The position numbers and the translations under genes were made by a program. 64,000 nucleotides of DNA, taken from the NCBI GenBank assembly GCA_019671135.1, contig JAHRHY010000003.1, positions 1,922,001 to 1,986,000 of the forward strand, read 5' to 3'. Positions 56,902 to 64,000 of this stretch are shown here, one piece after another; position 1 is the stretch's first letter; each line of letters opens with the position of its first letter. Source of the DNA: Linnemannia hyalina. Taxonomy: Eukaryota > Mortierellomycota > Mortierellomycetes > Mortierellales > Mortierellaceae. The notes under the pieces were generated by a model. That model ran no database searches, had not been told where the DNA came from, and was given only the letters and a program-made list of their open reading frames with translations.

Positions 56902-57311
56902 TCACACACTACACACCCCCTTCGCTCTTAATGCTCCAGGGGGGGCACTGCACCATTGATACATGTGTCCTGGTACCTGCAAAGACATATATCTTTGAAC
57001 AACAACAGGCAACTAAAATACAAGAGGTGCAGGCAAAAGAGAACCACATCCCACCAGTGGAATGTCACCGTTGGGTCATTTTTTCGTTCTCCCCCTTCCT
57101 TCCCTGAAATCCAATTCAAAAATAGCCGCTGTTATTTCTGATAACCTTTTTTTTATCTCTCATCTCTTTTCTTTTCTTTTCTTCTCCATCTTTGCATCCC
57201 TCCCCATTCCTTTCACTTTTCTTCCTTTCTTTATCCCTTCTCACTCCTCCCCTGTCTTCCATCCGTCCCTTCTTTCTCCCAACTCATCAACCTCACTCAT
57301 TACCTCATCAC

Positions 57312-60121
57312 ATGGCAAACACTGCTGGCCCGTCCTCATCCACAAGGCAGTCGGCCCCCTCCCACAAACCCCAGCCCGGCTCTTCCACAACCGATAATGA
57401 CCGCATCCCCACCGCCGATGCCCTCTTCGAGGCCCTGGCAAGCCAGAGCCACAACCACACCACCACCGCCGCCACACTCACCCCCTCCGCCATCCACGAC
57501 GATGACTCTGCTATCCCCTTCTTTGACCAACAGCCCCACGACAACAACCTACCTTCAAATATAGATAACCCGCTCATGGTCCACGTTCAACAGCTGCCAA
57601 CCCCAAGGACCTCCTTCTCCTCCGGGGCCTCGTCCCCGCCAGAAAACTTTTCGCCCGGCTCGCACTCTTCCAACAACCACAACCATGGTCATACCCATAG
57701 CCACAGCCAGCATCTCCACAACACCTATCAATTCGCTAGCCTCACTCCAACTTCGCTAGCTTCTTCTACCGTCTCTTCGACCTCTTCAACACCGGCACCC
57801 ACGTTTCAGAGCACTTTTGCTTCCTCCTCTTCTTCTTCCGCCGGTTCTGCCTCTGGTTCCGGCCCCATCGCTTCCTCAGCCTTGCCTCTCGCAAAGTCCC
57901 CTTTGTCTGTGAGCCACCTCTACCAGCCTCAGACCTACCCAGCCTTGCGCTCAACCTCGCCTGCCCTGAACCCGACCATTGGGCCTTCTCTTTATGACGC
58001 AACCAGCGCTTCATCATTAGCTTCGTTAGCTTCTGCGTCTGCCACCACCACCACCACCACCTACAATACCCAGTACACAGGATCCAGCAGTCATGCCATT
58101 GGCACCTCGAGCGTTCTCGGCGGTCGCTGGCCAGCACAGAGCCAGCAGCCCTTGTACGATCAGCAACCCTCGTACCACCACCAACAACAGCAGCACCAAC
58201 ACCAATACCAGCAGGAGCACATGTACTTTGAGGACGACGAAAAAGAGCTTCAAAAGAAGCAGAACCGATCGGCACTCATTGGCGTCGCTGCCTATCTTCC
58301 CCCAGCCTTGAACCAAGGACTGAGCAAGGTGGTTCAATCGGCTCAGGCGGTCGTTTCCTCCAATGGACGCAAGCTCTCGTTGCCCTCGAGTCGGCCTTTG
58401 GACGGAGTTTCATCGTCAGGATTCTCTGCTGGAACCAGCGCTAGTGTGGACCCAAGCTCGCTCCGCGGCATGACCATGAAGTTTTACAAGGCTTCCAAGT
58501 TGCCCGGTCTTTGTCTGCTCTGGTACCTTTCCTCGGCCGTCACCAACAACATTGGAAAGCAGATTATGAACCAGTTCCGATACCCCATCACCTTGACCTT
58601 TGTCCAGTTCGTGTTTGTGTCCTTTTTCTGTTTTTTGCTCGGCACAGGATTCAGGATGACCACGATCCGCCGACCCACTATGGGCATTATCCAAATGACC
58701 GCCCCGCTGGTCGGGTTCCAGGTTGTTGGACATGTCTTTTCCAGTTTTGCCATCAGTCGAGTCCCATTGAGTGTCGTCCATACCATCAAGGTGAGCTCCT
58801 TGTGCTAATGCATAGCATCTCCAGTGCCACACTTTTTTTTGTTCTATCTATTTGGCAGTGATGCGATAGGAGACATGGGTCGAATTGGCGTTCAAAGCAA
58901 TAATACAGGGACAGGACAGCAGTCAGGACAGTAGAAAGGAGACGGAGAAAAGAAGTCATGATAATCAACAGAAAACTATGGAAGAGAGAGAGCAGCGCAA
59001 GTGGTTCAGATTCAACATTCTCTGGACAACAACAATTTTTTCAAGGAGACGACTTTTTATCAGGGATGCTGGCACAGGCCAGATCAGGCAAAAAGGGGTA
59101 GGCACGATGAAAGGATGGACGAATGAACCCTTTCAACCTTCGTCTGCTGGGAACACCACGCCTTTGTATTGGACCGATAAAACACTTTTCGCAACTCCTT
59201 ATTTTCTCTTGCGCAATTCGTCCATGGACCAGAGAAGAAAAAAAACACAAACAAACAAACAAACAAAGACACCTCGGCATTCATATTAATCATTGGAATT
59301 CTCTCCCCTTGTTATCATCTTCAAAGGCATTGTCACCGCTCTTCACTGTCGTCTTTTACCGTGTCATTTTGGGCACAACCTACAGCAGGGATGTCTACAT
59401 CTCCCTCGTTCCTTTGACAGCAGGTGTCATGTTAGCTTGCAGACTGTCGCTCGAATTCAACAACCTTGTCGGCCTCGTCTGTGCGCTGGCATCGATGTTG
59501 GTCTTTGTGACCCAGAACGTTTTCACCAAAAAGATTCTCTTCAGCAACAAGGCCAAGCAACAGCAACTGGGCAACAAAGAAGGAACCAATCAGGATGACG
59601 ACGACATCGGATCCAGCAACGCCCAAAAGCTCGACAAGATCAACATTCTTTTTTACTCGTCGACCATGGCTGCGATCTGCATGATCCCCATTTGGTTATA
59701 CGCTGAGGGACTGGGACTCATGTTCCCGGACGAATCGGCAGCCTACCACCACGCCTCGGGCCATTCTTCTGGATTCTGGGGTGTCTCCTGGCTGTTGTTC
59801 CTGAACGGCGTCTCGCACTTTTTCCAGAACATCTTTGCCTTCTCGGTCTTGGCGCTCACCTCTCCAGTGACGTACTCGATTGCGTCGTTGATCAAGCGTA
59901 TTGTAGTCATTGTGGCCAGTATTGTGTACTTCCACCAGACTTTGGGCACGACGCAGTGGACGGGAGTCTGCCTGACCTTCTGGGGTTTGTGGCTGTACAA
60001 CTCTGCCAAGAATGCGGCCAAGGTTCATCCATCAGGCGGTATTCTGAGCAGCACGTCCGTCGGCCGCCGTGTCAGCCGGAACTTTGGCGGAGGTTCCGGC
60101 AAGGGAGGCTTCATCGCTTAG
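57312..60121 (+). CDS. Triose-phosphate-transporter family (nucleotide-sugar/drug-metabolite type) membrane protein
   Basis: Exons 57312-58790 and 59327-60121 join in phase to 757 residues. Residues 1-390 are cytosolic, Ser/Pro/His/Gln-rich and disordered. From about 390 the TPT/EamA-like transporter begins: LLWYLSSAVTNNIGKQIMNQ, FPITLTF-type helix (RYPITLTFVQFVFV), SVVHTIKALSPLFTV, LVPLTAGVMLA, VFVTQNVFTKKI, FLNGVSHFFQNIFAF, PVTYSIASLIKRIVVI, ending WLYNSAKN. KALSP and SLIKRI are characteristic TPT loops. About ten membrane helices are expected. The nearest known fungal protein by motif is Sly41 (ER-Golgi TPT member); the transported substrate is unknown. The intron (536 nt) is longer than most here. 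A frame open upstream of 57312 has no ATG. C-terminus is Gly-rich and basic. Confidence 0.88.
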
Positions 60122-60980
60122 AAGCAACTTTCCCCCATTTTTTCCTTCGTTCTATCCGTCACTTTTCCCATTTTGCATAGACTCCCCTCTCCTGTACTCT
60201 TTTAGAAACAACAAAAAATAATACACCTTCCTAGACAAACACAGATGTTCTTTCTCAACCTTGAGTGGGTTTGAAAGTCAGTTGTTTGAACCTACAAATC
60301 AGAATTGCATCCGCCAAAGCTTGGCTTGGTGGAGTCTCAACAAAAGAAATAACAACAGCCACTCCCAAGTCCGAGGGGCTGTTCATCGTTTTTTTTTGAA
60401 CCCTTCACAGAAAGTCGTACCTGAGAATTTGTACCGAGAAAAAGAGCCCAGAGAACAACGAGGCTGATGAAGGGAACAAAGAGAGCAAAGATGGTGACAT
60501 TCTGTAGAGACGGTGACGAGTCAAGCAAGGTAGACGATCGATCGATTCATTAGAGGAACAAGGCAGAGTCGGATTCCCGCGAAAGAGAACGTGGGCTGTC
60601 CTATCGTAATACCTGTTTGGCTGCAATGAATTTTAGTTGTATTAGTTGGGGAGTGAAGTGAACGATGATTGGATGGCAGGTTCGAACGGTTGTTTAGTTC
60701 CTGGGCAACAGTGCTTTGAGACTGGTTCTTTATTTTATTTTTTTGCCTTTCTGTTTGTTCTAAAAAGATAGGTCCATTCATTCCTCCCCTTCTCTTCCCT
60801 CCTTTCTCCTTCTCCTTTCTCCTTTACCCCTCTCCTCTCCCCTCTTCCCTCTCTAACCTATTCCCTTCCCACCATATTGACTCTCCTTCGTCGATTCTGA
60901 CGAAAACAACCCTCGCCTTCAAAGAAGACATAAAGATCAATCACATCCGCTCACAAAACTAAAACACAAAGCTTCAGGAC
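60122..60980. promoter_or_regulatory. Intergenic region transporter-M28 protease
   Basis: 3' UTR of the transporter (AAAAAATAATAC near 60217) and promoter of the protease gene. From about 60783 to 60860 the plus strand is almost pure C/T, then an A/C-rich leader to ATG 60981. Minus-strand open frames here have no protein-like character. Confidence 0.45.
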
Positions 60981-63900
60981 ATGGCCGCCACCCCAAGTGC
61001 GCTCAAACAGCGTAACCAAAAGGCCGCCTCAACCACCCTCCCTTCCTCCACCGGCACCAGCAAGGAAAACAACAAGCATGGACTGACAAAGGCACATTCA
61101 GGATTCTCGTCCCGCAAGACTATTCTCTCCGCCTGGGCGACCTTCCTCGGTTTCCTCTTGATCTTGGGCATCATCAACTACCAGCTCCATTACACCCTCC
61201 CGACGCCCGTCCAAGATGCTACCAACCCGGTGACAGGAGAGGTCCAGTTCTCGGAGGAGAGTGTTCGTAAGGTGGTCAGGCATCTGGCCCACGATATCGG
61301 ATACCGTGTTGTCGGGACTGAGCAGGAGGTCGAGGCCAAGGAGTATCTGATCAAAGAGCTGGCCCAGTTGAAGGAGCAATCGCTTGTTGCTCAGCATCGT
61401 TGGAAGGGAGAGAACAAGGCTACAGAAACTCAGGATGTCTCGTTCCCTAACTTTGATATGTGGGTTCAGGTCAGCGATGGGTCTCATCGGTTCGACTTTA
61501 TGTCCAAAGGCAAGTCTACCTTCATTTTTTTTTTTATTCTTTTTGATTTCGCACAAATATATTTGTGTTCTGTTAATGGACACATGGAGCAACAGCCAAG
61601 GGAAACACAGGAGCAGGACCTACCTCAGAGGAATATGACATCGATGCAAGGACAGGAGCCAACAGTTAAAATAGAAAACAAACAGTGGGCACAGAGGAAG
61701 AACGAAAGAACGACAGCCAGCCAGGACTTGGCATTTCACCCCATTTCGATCGAGTCGTCCCTGACAAAGAATGGAGCCGAAACTCTCACAACTCCAGCAA
61801 TTTTGCGAAAGAAAAAAAATCCGAGCAGGGGATGAGCTGAAGGGCTGAAGGGCTGTACCTTAGCTGTCTTAGAGGAGAGGGGGGGGGGGGGGGGGACACA
61901 TTACATTGTAGTCTCTGTGTGAGTGTGTATATAATTATGACCACTTCAGCCCTCATTTGTTGTTTTGGGACTTTCGGGATTGGTCAACTTTTTCTTATTC
62001 CAGTAGAACGGCATTGTATGCCAACCAGTTTTCTGTTGTCGTTGTTGTTGTTAGCTTGTGTTTGTGTTTTGTGCTTTGTCGTTGGCTATTACCACGGGAA
62101 ACTAACCACCATCTCAACTCTTCTATTCCCGCTCTCTTTCTCTTTTTTTTCATTCAACCTACCCACTTTCACAACAACCCATTTGTGATTTTTTTTCCAT
62201 GGGCGCTTCTTCCTCTCAAACTTTACCTTGCGTTACCTCCTCCTCTTATCCGTGTGTCTGTTCGCCCGGGTGTGTTTGTGTCACAACACAACAAATAACA
62301 CCTCACTGGCATGCGTGGACACCAATTCTCATGGAACCAATCGATCACTTTTCCTCTCTACTCTCAACATGAACGCCAACGGTTATCTTTTTATTCACAA
62401 CAACAATAGTGGTGATGAAGATGTACACCAACATGACCAATATTATTGTTCGACTCTCCTGTGGACCCGAATGTGATGAAAATACTATCCTGCTCAACTC
62501 TCATTACGACACGACCCTCGGATCCCCTGGTGCCGTCGATGACGGTCTTGGAGTTGGCGTCATGATGGAGATTATCCGCGTCATGTCCCAACGTCCTTCC
62601 AAGATGAAGAACGGCATTGTTTTCTGTAAGTCCTCATTTTAGCATTTCCTTGTTTGTATGAGCACGATGTGACATCATGAAATGGTACGCGGACTGTTTA
62701 AAGTTATCCATGCAAATGATGGTACCTGAACTAACATTGTTACGACATCTCAACGTAGTGTTCAACGGAGGAGAAGAGTCGCTGCAGGATGCTTCTCATG
62801 CCTTCATTACCCAGCACGAGCTTAAGGACAACGTCAGGGCCGTCGTCAACCTGGAGGCCTGCGGTACCTCTGGTCGGGAAATTCTCTTCCAGGCCAACTC
62901 GCGTGCCATGATCGATGCCTACGCGACCGTGCCTCACCCCCACGGTACCGTCCTCGCAAACGACCTCTTTGCCACTGGACTCATCTTATCGGATACCGAC
63001 TACCGCCAGTTCGCTGAACACGGCAACCTGACAGGATTGGACATGGCGGTCTACAAGAACAGTTACCTCTACCATACCCATCTCGATCTGGACGAGTACA
63101 TGGAGGCTGGTCTGCCCCAGCATATGGGCGAGAACGCCTTGGCGCTGGCGACCTTTTTGACCGAGAAGGCGGAGCTCACCAACTTGGAGGCAACCACGAG
63201 CGTCGTCTTTTTCGATGTCTTTGGCCTCTTCTTTGTTGCTTACTCGTGGGCGACCGCACTCAAGTCGCATTTCCTCATTGGCGGCTTGGCTCTCCTTACT
63301 ATGGCCACCCCAGTCTCTCGCCCCTCTGTCCGCGGCACCATCTCAATCTTCCTGTCGTTCCTCGCCGCGATTCTGTTGCCCAACGTTTCCGTAATCCTGC
63401 TCAAGGCTCTGGGTACACCCATGCAGTGGTTCTCGCACGAGTGGCTTTCGTCGTTGCTCTTCTCGCCCATGTCCCTCGCCGGCATGTTTGGTGTCCAGTA
63501 CCTGTTCCATGACAGCAAGGCCAGTAGTGGCGCCAACGAGTTGAATACCTTCTCGAGTCTCCAGCTCTTCTTCACCATTGCCCTTGCCTCGGTCTCGTAT
63601 GCCGGTCTTGCCAGTTCCTACGTCTTTGCGCTCTTCACCCTTAGCACCACTATCGCCCTTTTCATCAACTACAGAAAGGTCGCACAGGAGAGCAAGAACG
63701 GATCGGAGGTCCTCAGTGTTGATTTCTCGACATACTTTATTGCTTCCATCATCCCATCTTCCTACTTGGCCTTTGTCATCTTCAGTGTGCTGGACATCTT
63801 TATTCCCTTGACCGGTCGCATTGGTGTCGATGCCCCCGTTGACAACATTGTCGCCGTCTTGACCGGTTTCCTCACATTCGTCTTTTGCCCACCCGTCCTC

Positions 63901-64000
63901 GCCTTCTCTCACCGTTTCGGTCGTACAGTCTTGAAGCACATTGTCATTGGCCTCTTGGTCATCCACCTTCTCATCGTCCTCCTGTCCTCGGCCACCAGCT
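60981..64000 (+). CDS. M28-family membrane metalloprotease (vacuolar PFF1/ERMP1-like), 3' end beyond window
   Basis: Exons 60981-61509, 62410-62625 and 62759 to the window end join in phase; about 660 residues are visible. One N-terminal membrane anchor (about 50-70, AWATFLGFLLILGIINYQLH) is followed by a lumenal M28 peptidase domain. Zinc-site residues: His208 and Asp220 (NSHYDTT, GAVDDGLG), Glu254/Glu255 (FNGGEES), the NLEACGTSG Glu, and the late YLYHTHLDLDEY His. Multiple membrane helices follow (SVVFFDVFGLFFVAYSWATA and on), the layout of fungal vacuolar membrane protease Pff1 and animal ERMP1. The first intron (61510-62409, 900 nt) appears to use a GC donor: AAAG|GCAAGT is the only choice that keeps phase with exon 2. 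It contains a G17 run. The C-terminus lies outside the window. Confidence 0.92.
61879..61895. repeat. G17 homopolymer in M28 protease intron
   Basis: Seventeen consecutive G on the coding strand inside the long first intron. Confidence 0.85.

Larger units (their letters stand above)
56358..57311. promoter_or_regulatory. Divergent promoter region with simple repeats
   Basis: 954 nt between divergent ATGs. It contains (GA)n, a TCTCTTG heptamer array, a G/C-rich spot near 56940, and a CT-rich leader (57150-57300) before the transporter ATG. No exon recognised. Confidence 0.5.

Overview
This 64 kb window is nuclear DNA of a filamentous fungus, most likely an early-diverging Mucoromycota species of the Mortierella type. 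Genes are split by short GT-AG introns (mostly 60-150 nt, donors close to GTAAGT, some with a CTAAC branch site). They use the standard code, have CT-rich 5' leaders, and carry many poly-Gln, poly-Asn and poly-Ser tracts. The gene set is eukaryotic and partly fungus-specific: translation elongation factor 3, NTE1-type phospholipase, GH81 glucanase, vacuolar M28 protease. An LMBD1 homologue, a family absent from most Dikarya, fits an early-diverging lineage. The genus is inference; no rRNA or mitochondrial marker is present. I see no viral, transposon, CRISPR or bacterial operon structure.

Layout, left to right. 0-5.5 kb: two divergent translation genes, the 5' end of EF-3 (minus) and complete cytosolic isoleucyl-tRNA synthetase (plus). 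6-11 kb: NTE1-like lysophospholipase with cyclic-nucleotide-binding-like domains. 11.7-13.7 kb: a secreted histidine-rich protein on the minus strand whose 3' part is broken by a cluster of one-base homopolymer expansions. 14.9-18.4 kb: a compact SET protein and a FabG-like short-chain dehydrogenase. 19.3-25.8 kb: a large RabGAP (TBC) gene whose first three small exons I reconstructed by splice phase. 26.6-28.6 kb: a poly-Gln bHLH factor. 28.6-32.2 kb: apparently gene-free. 32.2-34.8 kb: peroxisomal acyl-CoA oxidase with a 19-nt microexon. 35.7-36.6 kb: DNAJC8-like J protein. 37-39.9 kb: GH81 endo-beta-1,3-glucanase. 41-50.8 kb: SMG6/EST1-type PIN nuclease tail-to-tail with condensin SMC4. 51.4-54.4 kb: LMBD1-like membrane protein. 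54.6-56.4 kb: an unassigned coiled-coil protein. 57.3-60.1 kb: a triose-phosphate-transporter family protein. 61-64 kb: an M28 membrane metalloprotease, cut by the window end, with a probable GC-AG intron.

There is no operon logic; neighbours are mostly housekeeping genes with independent promoters. Loose functional links are translation (EF-3, IleRS), RNA processing and decay (DNAJC8, SMG6), lipid metabolism (NTE1, acyl-CoA oxidase, SDR) and endomembrane or vacuolar function (TBC, LMBD1, M28 protease, TPT). All exon boundaries were placed by hand from splice consensus, phase and family similarity. I did not find a convincing new multi-gene system. The items most worth a second look are the frameshift cluster at 11.8-12.1 kb, the assembled TBC N-terminus, the microexon, the GC-AG intron and the LMBD1 homologue.
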